A stretch of DNA of 6,093 nt from Candidatus Scatomorpha stercoravium (lineage in GTDB: Bacteria; Bacillota; Clostridia; Oscillospirales; Oscillospiraceae), in NCBI GenBank assembly GCA_018716005.1, contig DVKN01000102.1:1-6093 (forward strand), in the 5' to 3' direction. Shown here in pieces: positions 1 to 5,368 of the stretch (position 1 is its first letter; each line of letters opens with the position of its first letter). The position numbers and the translations under genes were made by a program. The notes beneath the pieces were generated by a model. It searched no databases, was not told the DNA's origin, and saw nothing but the letters and a program-made list of their open reading frames with translations.

Positions 1-30
1 AGACATCGACGTCCGAAGCGACGAGGTATC

Positions 31-58
31 GGCGCACCGGGGACGGTGCGCCCTACGG
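31..58. repeat. R1 palindromic repeat, divergent copy
   Basis: GGCGCACC (31-38) and GGTGCGCC (45-52) form a perfect 8-bp stem with a 6-base loop, followed by CTACGGGG. The layout (GC palindrome, GGGGAC in the centre, CTACG at one side) matches the R1 family found six more times in the window, although the stem sequence differs. Confidence 0.6.
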
Positions 59-74
59 GGTGGGTGGGGAACGG

Positions 75-88
75 ACGTTTCAGCAACC
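75..88 (+). repeat. R5 short dispersed motif ACGTTTCnGCAACC, copy 1
   Basis: ACGTTTCAGCAACC is followed by a CCATCC-like tail. The same core recurs at 2023-2036, 5425-5438 (reverse) and, shortened, at 5936-5948. In several places it sits next to R1 or R2 copies, so it is probably part of a larger composite repeat. Function unknown. Confidence 0.6.
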
Positions 89-121
89 AGCCATCCGCGC
101 CGTCGTTCATGTAACGTACCG

Positions 122-147
122 CAATTTTGTACACGTTGCACAAATTG
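122..147. other. Weak dyad, possible hairpin or operator
   Basis: CAATTTTGT (122-130) and ACAAATTG (140-147) are near-perfect inverted arms with one extra T. The nearest gene starts almost 500 bp downstream, so a regulatory role is not supported by position. It may be chance or a repeat remnant. Confidence 0.2.
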
Positions 148-252
148 GGCCAGTTAAAAACACGCCCAAAACGCCTGTGCGCATGTGCGAAAGTGACGAA
201 ATTGCGTAGCGATTTAGCGCGGTGAAGTGTAAGGGATAGGTGGGGACCCTCG

Positions 253-319
253 TTGTGGGGGAGGGTGTCCCCACCCTCCCTCTCGCCGCAAGGCGAGAAA
301 CGGCGGCGGGGATGGGTGG
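253..319 (+). repeat. R2 repeat, copy 1
   Basis: It contains GAGGGTGTCCCCACCCTC, then CCTCTCGCC and GGCGAGA as a short inverted pair, then GGGGATGGGTGG. The same series occurs inverted at 2033-2102 and 5659-5721. The two nested palindromes could form adjacent hairpins in RNA or single-stranded DNA. Confidence 0.7.
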
Positions 320-346
320 CTGCGGATACGTCCGTCACGCATCGAC

Positions 347-373
347 CGTAGGGGGCGGCGTCCTCGACGCCCC
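347..373 (+). repeat. R1 palindromic repeat, copy 2
   Basis: CGTAGGGGGCGGCGTCC is followed by TCGACGCCCC. GGGGCGTC on one side pairs with GACGCCCC on the other around a short centre. The sequence is nearly identical to 5455-5481 and, inverted, to 1980-2006 and 5846-5872. Confidence 0.75.
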
Positions 374-407
374 TTGGGCTGCTGTTTGCAGATACGTATA
401 TTTTAAG

Positions 408-472
408 ATGAGCCTACGATGCTGCTAACGGCGACGTTCGACCCCTCAGCCGCCTTTGGCGGCAGATCCCCC
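408..472 (-). repeat. R3 repeat, copy 1 (reverse orientation)
   Basis: Read on the minus strand, it runs GGGGGATCTG, CCGCC-AAA-GGCGG, CTGAGGGGTCGAACG, then a GCTAA/TTAGC-containing block and GGCTCATCTTA. The same order is seen at 1886-1953 and 6030-6093. It lies just upstream of the HTH promoter region. Confidence 0.7.
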
Positions 473-491
473 CTATGCGGGGGCGCGAGGG

Positions 492-553
492 CCCCGTAGG
501 CCCTGTAATTCCTCGACTTTCCCAACGGTCGAGCGGGGAATTGCGGGGTTTTT
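492..553 (+). terminator. Possible rho-independent terminator or structured leader hairpin
   Basis: Nested inverted pairs are visible: CTCGAC (512-517) with GTCGAG (528-533), AATTCC (507-512) with GGAATT (537-542), and CCCCG (492-496) with CGGGG (544-548), followed directly by TTTTT (549-553). The inner loops are asymmetric, so the fold is imperfect. It would insulate the HTH promoter, whose -35 box starts two bases later, from upstream transcription. It may equally be another repeat module. Confidence 0.4.
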
Positions 554-554
554 A

Positions 555-583
555 TTGACATCTCGGCCGCTTCGCGCTATCCT
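555..583 (+). promoter_or_regulatory. Sigma-A-type promoter of the HTH gene
   Basis: A perfect -35 box TTGACA (555-560) is followed after exactly 17 bases by TATCCT (578-583), four of six matches to TATAAT. Transcription would start near 590, about 34 bases ahead of the TTG start codon, leaving room for the ribosome site. The promoter lies inside any longer reading frame that starts at 456, which argues for the downstream start. Confidence 0.65.
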
Positions 584-607
584 TCGCTCAGACCCCGGGG
601 CAATCCG

Positions 608-615
608 AAAGGAGG
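608..615 (+). promoter_or_regulatory. Ribosome binding site deciding the TTG start of the HTH gene
   Basis: AAAGGAGG, a near-perfect anti-16S match, ends 8 bases before TTG at 624. No comparable site precedes the ATG-like start at 456, which lies inside an R3 repeat. Confidence 0.8.
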
Positions 616-623
616 CCAAAACC

Positions 624-1856
624 TTGGAAAACGATAAGAAGAAATCCTTCGGCGAGTTCATCACCCAGCGCCGCCGGGCGCTCGGGCTCACGCAGCGGGA
701 GTTCGCCGACAAGCTCTTTGTGACCGATTCGGCCGTGAGCAAGTGGGAGCGCGGCATGAGCTACCCCGACATCACGCTCATACACGATATCTGCGAAATA
801 CTCGGCGTCAGCGAGCACGAGCTGCTGACCGCGAGCGAGGACGTCGAGGCGCGCAGCGCGGAGAAGCTGGCCGCGAAATACCGCCGCTATGCCCGCAATT
901 TCAAGCTCGCGCAGTACGTCCTCTACGGCGGCGCGGCCCTCGTCTGCCTCATATGCGACGCGGCGGACGGCGGCGGCTTCGGCTGGTCGCTCATCGTGCT
1001 CGCCTCGCTCCTGACCGCGGCGAGCCTGACGCTGCTGCCCGCGCTCGTCCCGGAGCGCATGGGCGGCGTGAGCGCAGCGCTGGGCCTGATGGCGTCCGTG
1101 ACGCTGCTCTTCGGCGTCATCTGCGCCGCCGGAGGCTATGACTGGTTCGCGCCCGCCGCGCTCGGCACGCTCTTCGGGCTCTGGCTGCTGACGGGGCCGT
1201 ATATAGTCCGTCGCCTGCCCCTGCCGGAGGCGTTCAAGGGCCGCAAGGCCTCGCTCTACTTCGCCCTCTCGCTCATACTGCTGCTCGCGCTGCTCGGCGT
1301 ATGCTGCCTGCGCGAGGGCGGGAGCTGGTTCCTGACGGCGGCGCTGGGAGCGCTGCTGGGCCTCGCCGTGGTGCTGCTGCCCTTCCTCATGCGCCAGCTG
1401 CCGCTTCCGCGCGAGCTTGCGAAGCACCGCGCGCTGGCGTGGCTTATGACAGTGACCCTGCTTCTCGCGGCGCTCATCCCCGCGGCCGGGGCGCGCCATC
1501 TCTGGACGGAGGCCTATCCGCTCATGCTGCTCGGCATGGCCTGGCCCTGGGCGCTGCTCGCCAGCATACGCTATGTGCCCGGCGGCTGGCGGTTCAAGGC
1601 CGCCGCGGGCTGCGCCGTGACGGCGCTCTGGCTCTGGCTCGCGCCCTGGGGCGTACAGCTCGTTATCGAGGCCAACGGCTGGGTCGCGACGAACACATAC
1701 GACCCGCTGCGCCCCTACGGCGTAAATTTCAGCGACTGGGCAAGCGCCCCCGCGCTGGGCGGGAACATCGTGGTTACCGTCATGCTCGCCCTGGCCCTCG
1801 CGTCAGCCGCGCTGCTGGCCCTGGGCATAAAAAAGCGCCTGGACGGCAGACGGTAA
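624..1856 (+). CDS. XRE-family helix-turn-helix protein with multi-pass membrane domain
   Basis: Predicted membrane-tethered DNA-binding regulator of 410 residues. Residues 9-69 form a Cro/C1-type HTH domain: RRALGLTQREFADKL, then the recognition region VTDSAVSKWERG, then YPDITLIHDICEILGVSEHELL. A short charged linker (about 70-94) leads into roughly ten hydrophobic helices (about 95-112, 120-141, 148-169, 175-194, 209-229, 234-256, 269-289, 297-316, 324-345, 379-401). From about residue 121 the membrane part looks like four repeats of two helices, each starting with Trp and with a cytoplasmic LPLP-type turn in the middle. The TTG start is chosen because AAAGGAGG and a good promoter lie just upstream; the longer frame to 456 translates repeat DNA. 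XRE proteins with a C-terminal membrane domain are common in Bacillota, and most have no assigned ligand. The gene is monocistronic. Its target genes and signal cannot be told from the sequence. Confidence 0.88.
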   Translation: MENDKKKSFGEFITQRRRALGLTQREFADKLFVTDSAVSKWERGMSYPDITLIHDICEILGVSEHELLTASEDVEARSAEKLAAKYRRYARNFKLAQYVLYGGAALVCLICDAADGGGFGWSLIVLASLLTAASLTLLPALVPERMGGVSAALGLMASVTLLFGVICAAGGYDWFAPAALGTLFGLWLLTGPYIVRRLPLPEAFKGRKASLYFALSLILLLALLGVCCLREGGSWFLTAALGALLGLAVVLLPFLMRQLPLPRELAKHRALAWLMTVTLLLAALIPAAGARHLWTEAYPLMLLGMAWPWALLASIRYVPGGWRFKAAAGCAVTALWLWLAPWGVQLVIEANGWVATNTYDPLRPYGVNFSDWASAPALGGNIVVTVMLALALASAALLALGIKKRLDGRR

Positions 1857-1885
1857 TACGTTCTGGCGCGTGACGAGCGCTGCGG

Positions 1886-1953
1886 AAGGGGAGCTGGCGC
1901 GAAGCGCCTGAGGGGTCGAACGCTGCCATTAGCGGCATCGCCGGCTCATCTTA
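1886..1953 (+). repeat. R3 repeat, copy 2
   Basis: AAGGGGAGCTGGCGCG, then AAGCGCCTGAGGGGTCGAAC; GGCGC and GCGCC form a tight hairpin. A second small stem, CGCT with AGCG, follows, then GGCTCATCTTA. It closely matches 6030-6092. Confidence 0.75.
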
Positions 1954-1979
1954 ATAAACAGCAGCGAATGGCTACCCGC

Positions 1980-2006
1980 GGGGCGTCGAGGACGCCGCCC
2001 CCTACG
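1980..2006 (-). repeat. R1 palindromic repeat, copy 3 (reverse)
   Basis: GGGGCGTCGAGGACGCC followed by GCCCCCTACG is the exact reverse complement of the 347-373 copy over its whole length as far as I can align it. Confidence 0.75.
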
Positions 2007-2022
2007 GACGGGTTGTGAACGC

Positions 2023-2036
2023 ACGTTTCCGCAACC
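2023..2036 (+). repeat. R5 short dispersed motif, copy 2
   Basis: ACGTTTCCGCAACC is followed by ATCCATCC and leads straight into the R2 unit. The core is the same as at 75-88 with one base changed. Confidence 0.6.
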
Positions 2037-2102
2037 ATCCATCCTCGCCATCATTTCTCGCCGTCCCGGCGAGAGGGAGGGCGGGGACGCCCTCCCCTAC
2101 AA
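2033..2102 (-). repeat. R2 repeat, copy 2 (reverse)
   Basis: It reads CCATCCATCC, then TTTCTCGCCG/CGGCGAGA as an inverted pair, then GGGAGGGCGGGGACGCCCTC and CCCTAC. It is the inverted form of 253-319 and close to 5659-5721. Confidence 0.7.
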
Positions 2103-2104
2103 GC

Positions 2105-2204
2105 ACCCCATAACGCAGGAAAAGCCGCCCGGCTTCGTCACCGGGCGGCTTGCGTTATCTAATTGCCCAACGCGAAGTCTCGCATTGTCAGCGGGCACAG
2201 CCCG
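2105..2204 (+). repeat. About 100-bp inverted repeat (IR-K), left arm before the kinase gene
   Basis: The arm begins ACCCCATAACGCAGG, contains the AAGCCGCCCGG/CCGGGCGGCTT hairpin, then AATTGCC, AACGCGAAG, and ends with CTCGCATTGTCAGCGGG and CACAGCCCG. The reverse complement of 5075-5172 aligns along its whole length at about 90% identity by eye; the first 29 bases and a 26-base block near the end are identical. It lies upstream of the kinase promoter, so promoter and gene are both inside the inverted pair. Confidence 0.85.
2118..2151 (-). terminator. Hairpin with T-tract on the minus strand (terminator in IR-K left arm)
   Basis: AAGCCGCCCGG (2122-2132) pairs with CCGGGCGGCTT (2141-2151). On the minus strand the stem is followed by TTTTCC, the same layout as the terminator after the kinase. 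It would stop leftward transcription. In the plus direction the stem is followed by GCGTTATC, without a T-tract, so it would end HTH transcripts poorly if at all. Confidence 0.5.
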
Positions 2205-2250
2205 GCGGTTGGAAAGGGTATGGACTGTGGGGCGGGGGCGGGTGTTATAC

Positions 2251-2279
2251 TTGAAAGGCGATGCGGGAGCATTTATAAT
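2251..2279 (+). promoter_or_regulatory. Sigma-A-type promoter of the kinase gene
   Basis: TTGAAA (2251-2256) and a perfect TATAAT (2274-2279) are separated by exactly 17 bases. Transcription would begin around 2286, giving a short leader of about 28 bases that contains only the ribosome site. This excludes the in-frame TTG at 2185 and the ATGs at 2278 and 2284 as likely starts. Confidence 0.8.
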
Positions 2280-2300
2280 GGCGATGCAGACATTCTGCGA

Positions 2301-2307
2301 GAGGAGG
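2301..2307 (+). promoter_or_regulatory. Ribosome binding site deciding the GTG start of the kinase
   Basis: GAGGAGG is followed after 6 bases by GTG at 2314. Spacing and match are both near ideal, and the encoded N-terminus (MDTLYCPYCM) fits the start of zinc-ribbon kinases of this type. Confidence 0.8.
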
Positions 2308-2313
2308 CCGCCC

Positions 2314-5091
2314 GTGGATACGTTATACTGCCCATACTGTATGTCCCCGGCCGCGGAGGGCTCGCCCTGCCCCGGCTGCGGGCTCACCGCGGGCTCATAC
2401 CGGCCGAAGCCGCATCATCTGCCGCCAGGTACGGTGCTCATGGGCCGCTACCTCGTGGGCCGCGCCCTCGGCGAGGGCGGCTTCGGCATAACCTATCTGG
2501 GCCGCGACCTGCGCCTCGAGCTTAGGGTCGCCATAAAGGAATATTTCCCCACCGCCTGGGTCTGCCGCCGCCCGGATACCTCGCCCGGCGTCAGCGTCTA
2601 CACCGGGGCTGGCCCGGACTATGAGAAGGGCCGCAGCCGCTTCCTCTTTGAGGCGCGCACAATGGCCCGCATGGAGAAGCAGCCCGAGATTGTGGGCGTG
2701 CGCGACTTCTTCGAGGCCAACGGCACGGCCTACATCGTGATGGAGTACCTGGACGGCACGACCTTCAAGGCGCTCGTGCGCCGCCGCGGGCGGATACCCG
2801 CGCGCGAGCTGCTGGACATGATAGAGCCCGTCTTCTCCGCCCTCTCCGCCATGCACGCCGCGGGGCTCATCCACCGCGACATAAGCCCGGACAACCTCAT
2901 GCTCGAGCGCGATTCGGTGCGGCTTCTGGATTTCGGCTGCGCGAGGGAGAGCGCGCTCGGCGAGGAGACGGTGACCATCACGCTCAAGCACGGCTACGCG
3001 CCCATCGAGCAGTACCAGCACAAGGGCCAGGGCCCGTGGACGGACGTCTACGCCCTCGCCGCGACGATATACTACTGCCTCACGGGCAGGACGCCGCCTC
3101 AGGCGCTCGACCGGCTCATGGACGACGAGCTCATACCCCCGCGCCGCCTCGGCGCGGAGCTCACGGAAGCTCAGGAGCGGGCCCTGCTGCGCGGCATGGG
3201 CATACGCCAGCACCGCCGCTGGCGTTCCATGGAGGAGTTCCGCAGCGCCCTGTACGGCGGGGCCGCGCCCGAGCCCGCCCAGATTGAAGCGCCCGCCGGG
3301 CAGGAATCGCTGGCCGAAGCGGCCGACGCGCCCGATTCCGCGGAGCCCCATCCCGGGAGGCGGAAGCGCCGGCGCATAGCGGCGGCGGCCGCGGCGGCCT
3401 TGCTCGCGCTGGCAATGCTCGCGGCCGCATTCCTCCCGCGCGGCTCGGAGGCTTCCCGCGCCCCGGCCGCAGAGGCCGCCGAATATGGCGGGGCCCGCAG
3501 CTGGGACGGCCCGGGCTATGACGAGCTCTTCGCGGACGCGGCCTGCGCGGACTCGGTCACGGATTTCGCCGCGCTCATGTCGGCCGGCTACGTAAAAGCC
3601 ATCGTGGTGGACGGCTCGCTCAGCCTGGAATCCATCTCGGTCAGCGTCACGAAGCCCGTCTGCGTCCCCGCCGGCTCGTCGCTCGAAAACCGGGGCGGCA
3701 TATACATAGCCGAGGGCGGCGTCCTCTGGCTGGAGGGCGGCCTCAGCGGCGGCGGCAGCGTAATAGCGGACGGCGGGGCCTATGTTGCCGGGCCGGAGAG
3801 CCATACGGACTGCTTCCTCGTCTCCGCGGGGGAGGGCGTCTTCACTCTGCCCGGTGGCGGGGAGCCGGAGGCGGAGTATTTCCCGGGGGACGGGGCCTTC
3901 GCCTCTGCCGTCACGGTCCGGAGCTATGCCGCGCTGCGCTCCGCCGCCGCGAGGGGCGAGAGCGTCCGCGTGGCGGGTAATATAACGCTCGAGGGCGATG
4001 TCTCGCTCCGCGCCCCGCTGCTCATCGAAGAGGGCGCGGGCATATCCGGCGGCTATACGCTCGTATCCGAGGGGGCCGCGGTCGTGAATAACGGCGCGCT
4101 CGGCTGCGGCCTGAGCTTCGAGGGGGGCTCGGCCTCGCTTATGAACCGCGGCAGCCTCACGGGCGGCGTCAGCTTCGCCGGGGACGGCGGGCTGCTCTGC
4201 AACCTCGGCGGCATCGAGCTCGAGGGAGAATCCTCCCTCTCCTGCGCCGCCGTCAACGCCGGGACGGTCACGCTCGCGTCCGGGGACGCCTTCCTCAGCC
4301 ACGAGGGCGGCGATTTCTTCAACTCCGGCGGCGTCTTCGTGGACGCGGGGGCGTATCATGAGTCCGGGCGGCTGCGCAGCGCGGGGAGCGTCCGCATCGC
4401 CGGGGAGTTCGTAAATCAGGGCTGCGCCATCCTCGTGGGCGGCTCGCTCACGCTCACGGCCACGGCCAAGGCGGAGAACCGGGGCGTGCTGGATTTGTAC
4501 GACGGCGGCGCCGTCCTGGAGGCGGACGCTCTCGCGTATTTCGACGGCGGAGACGGCGTCATACTGGGCCGCTACCTCGCCGGGCGCGTGAACACGGATG
4601 TCTTCGGCAAGGTCTGGGACGCGGACTTCACGCCCATCGACGGCGACGTCAAACGCACCGAGGTTACGTCTGCCGGGGAATTCCTCGCCGCGCTCGCCGA
4701 CCCCGATTCCGGCACCATAGTCGTGACCGGCGGCGTGAATCTCGCGGAGTCCGTCACGCTCACGAAGACCGTATTCGTCGAGAGCGGCTGCCTGCTCGTC
4801 AGGGCCGGGAACAGCCTCACGGTCGACGGCGCGATATTCTGCGTGAACGGTATGCTCTGCTGCGACGACCTGCGCGTCACGGGCGGCGGCATGGCCGAGA
4901 TAATAGGCGAATGGCGCGGCCTCACGGACAAGAGCCGCATAAGCGTCTCCGACGGCTCCTGGGTCTATACCCGCGAGAGCATCCTCCCCCTCGGCGAAAT
5001 AAACGTCGACGCCACATCCATGATGCTCTACTCCCCCGCCGGCGCCGGGCCGCGTGTCGCCGCAGACAATGCGGCGGGCTGTGCCCGCTGA
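2314..5091 (+). CDS. Receptor-like Ser/Thr protein kinase: zinc ribbon, kinase, TM helix, beta-solenoid-like ectodomain
   Basis: A 925-residue membrane kinase expected to phosphorylate Ser/Thr in cytoplasmic targets. Residues 6-22 form a small zinc ribbon (CPYC...CPGCG). The kinase domain spans about 46-315: glycine loop LGEGGFGITY (52-61), VAIK Lys75, alpha-C Glu113, HRDISPDN with catalytic Asp189 and Asn194, DFG Asp206, APIE near 229-232, and TDVYALAA with Asp244. The usual Lys two residues after Asp189 is Ser191. An Ala/Pro/Glu linker and an RRKRRR stop precede one TM helix (about 356-373), so the kinase is inside and the C-terminal 550 residues outside. The outer part is rich in Gly, Val and Ser, with NxG turns about every 19 residues, like a beta-solenoid. 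No PASTA domains, LPXTG or phosphatase neighbour is seen. The last codons and stop lie in the right IR-K arm. The outer ligand is unknown. Kinase identity is firm; the ectodomain fold is inferred. Confidence 0.93.
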   Translation: MDTLYCPYCMSPAAEGSPCPGCGLTAGSYRPKPHHLPPGTVLMGRYLVGRALGEGGFGITYLGRDLRLELRVAIKEYFPTAWVCRRPDTSPGVSVYTGAGPDYEKGRSRFLFEARTMARMEKQPEIVGVRDFFEANGTAYIVMEYLDGTTFKALVRRRGRIPARELLDMIEPVFSALSAMHAAGLIHRDISPDNLMLERDSVRLLDFGCARESALGEETVTITLKHGYAPIEQYQHKGQGPWTDVYALAATIYYCLTGRTPPQALDRLMDDELIPPRRLGAELTEAQERALLRGMGIRQHRRWRSMEEFRSALYGGAAPEPAQIEAPAGQESLAEAADAPDSAEPHPGRRKRRRIAAAAAAALLALAMLAAAFLPRGSEASRAPAAEAAEYGGARSWDGPGYDELFADAACADSVTDFAALMSAGYVKAIVVDGSLSLESISVSVTKPVCVPAGSSLENRGGIYIAEGGVLWLEGGLSGGGSVIADGGAYVAGPESHTDCFLVSAGEGVFTLPGGGEPEAEYFPGDGAFASAVTVRSYAALRSAAARGESVRVAGNITLEGDVSLRAPLLIEEGAGISGGYTLVSEGAAVVNNGALGCGLSFEGGSASLMNRGSLTGGVSFAGDGGLLCNLGGIELEGESSLSCAAVNAGTVTLASGDAFLSHEGGDFFNSGGVFVDAGAYHESGRLRSAGSVRIAGEFVNQGCAILVGGSLTLTATAKAENRGVLDLYDGGAVLEADALAYFDGGDGVILGRYLAGRVNTDVFGKVWDADFTPIDGDVKRTEVTSAGEFLAALADPDSGTIVVTGGVNLAESVTLTKTVFVESGCLLVRAGNSLTVDGAIFCVNGMLCCDDLRVTGGGMAEIIGEWRGLTDKSRISVSDGSWVYTRESILPLGEINVDATSMMLYSPAGAGPRVAADNAAGCAR

Positions 5092-5172
5092 CAATGCGAG
5101 TCTTCGCGTTGGCAATTGAATAGCGTAAGCCGCCCGGTGACCCGCCGGGCGGCTTTTCCTGCGTTATGGGGT
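5075..5172 (-). repeat. About 100-bp inverted repeat (IR-K), right arm overlapping the kinase 3' end
   Basis: It is the inverted partner of 2105-2204. It covers the last five codons and TGA stop of the kinase, then the intrinsic terminator, and ends GCGTTATGGGGT. Differences from the left arm are a few substitutions around AATTG, one base lost beside it, and a changed hairpin loop. A small hairpin CGGGC-TGT-GCCCG (5075-5087) lies at its inner end. Confidence 0.85.
5127..5160 (+). terminator. Rho-independent terminator of the kinase gene
   Basis: AAGCCGCCCGG (5127-5137), a 7-base loop, CCGGGCGGCTT (5145-5155), then TTTTCCT. The 11-bp GC-rich stem ends in a T-run and lies about 36 bases after the stop codon. 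The terminator is carried by the IR-K repeat. Confidence 0.8.
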
Positions 5173-5245
5173 AGGGGGTGCCTAAACAAGTACCCGGTAC
5201 GTAAAAGCTAAAAAGGCATAAAAGCCCCGCCATCGCTTTCCTTGC

Positions 5246-5280
5246 AAAGGGGAGCTGTCGCCGAAGGCGACTGAGGGGTC
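5246..5280 (+). repeat. R3 repeat, copy 3 (partial)
   Basis: AAAGGGGAGCTGTCGCC, then GAAGGCGACTGAGGGGTC; GTCGCC and GGCGAC pair around GAA. It has the stem and CTGAGGGGTC flank of R3 but lacks the GGCTCATCTTA tail, and its stem differs by compensating changes from the 1886 copy. Confidence 0.7.
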
Positions 5281-5305
5281 AACCTATTATCCTTTTTACC
5301 CTTTT

Positions 5306-5338
5306 CACCCCCCGGGGTCTTATGGAGCAAGGGGGGTG
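5306..5338. repeat. Inverted repeat CACCCCCC / GGGGGGTG
   Basis: CACCCCCC (5306-5313) and GGGGGGTG (5331-5338) form an 8-bp perfect stem with a 17-base loop. No T-tract follows, so it is not a plus-strand terminator. On the minus strand the stem is followed by AAAAGGG, which also lacks a T-tract. Role unknown. Confidence 0.4.
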
Positions 5339-5368
5339 TAAGCGGTCGGGAAAAGTCGAAAACCACCC

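Larger units (their letters stand above)
1..252. other. Non-coding leader region with repeat fragments
   Basis: I see no credible gene here. The first 107 bases hold fragments of the dispersed repeats (a GC hairpin and an ACGTTTC-type motif). The stretch from about 110 to 240 is less GC-rich than the rest and holds one weak dyad. No tRNA or rRNA signature was recognised. Confidence 0.6.
253..472 (+). repeat. Composite inverted repeat, left arm (R2-R1-R3) upstream of the HTH gene
   Basis: This arm contains, in order, an R2 unit, an R1 palindrome, a CTGCTGTTT segment, TTAAGATGAGCC and an R3 unit. The reverse complement of 1886-2102 shows the same blocks in the same order, with long identical stretches separated by small indels. 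I estimate 75-80% identity by eye. The two arms point towards each other around the HTH gene. This is a genome-dispersed type of repeat rather than a recognised insertion sequence: no transposase is present. Confidence 0.75.
1886..2102 (-). repeat. Composite inverted repeat, right arm (R3-R1-R2) downstream of the HTH gene
   Basis: It is the inverted counterpart of 253-472, with blocks R3 (1886-1953), R1 (1980-2006) and R2 (2033-2102). It begins 29 bases after the HTH stop codon. It has several stem-loops but no T-tract directly after a stem, so it is not a clear terminator in the plus direction. Relative to the left arm it carries extra bases after the R1 palindrome and lacks a short AT-rich piece near 392-402. 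Confidence 0.75.

Noticed and set aside
240..428. Small plus-strand frame in the left intergenic region
   Set aside because: It lies wholly in the composite repeat arm and has no ribosome site or recognisable feature.
456..623. N-terminal extension of the HTH protein from a start at 456
   Set aside because: It translates the R3 repeat and a hairpin, overlaps the promoter, and lacks a ribosome site; TTG at 624 has AAAGGAGG.
588..1499. Minus-strand frame opposite the HTH gene
   Set aside because: Low-complexity Arg/Glu/Gln/Ala sequence with no motif; the plus strand has an unmistakable HTH domain and membrane helices.
2185..2313. N-terminal extension of the kinase from TTG at 2185
   Set aside because: It begins inside the IR-K repeat, upstream of the TATAAT promoter, and has no ribosome site; GTG at 2314 has GAGGAGG.
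5065..5098. GACAATGCG direct repeat (5065-5073 and 5090-5098) as a target-site duplication of the IR-K arm
   Set aside because: The second copy lies inside the repeat arm and is also part of the left arm, so it is not a flanking duplication.
2395..5115. Very long minus-strand reading frame opposite the kinase
   Set aside because: It is a high-GC shadow: the amino-acid sequence is dominated by Ala, Arg, Glu and Gly with no domain, while the plus strand encodes clear kinase motifs.
2105..5172. Classical insertion sequence or transposon around the kinase
   Set aside because: There is no transposase and no matching short direct repeat outside the arms; only the inverted-repeat framing is supported.
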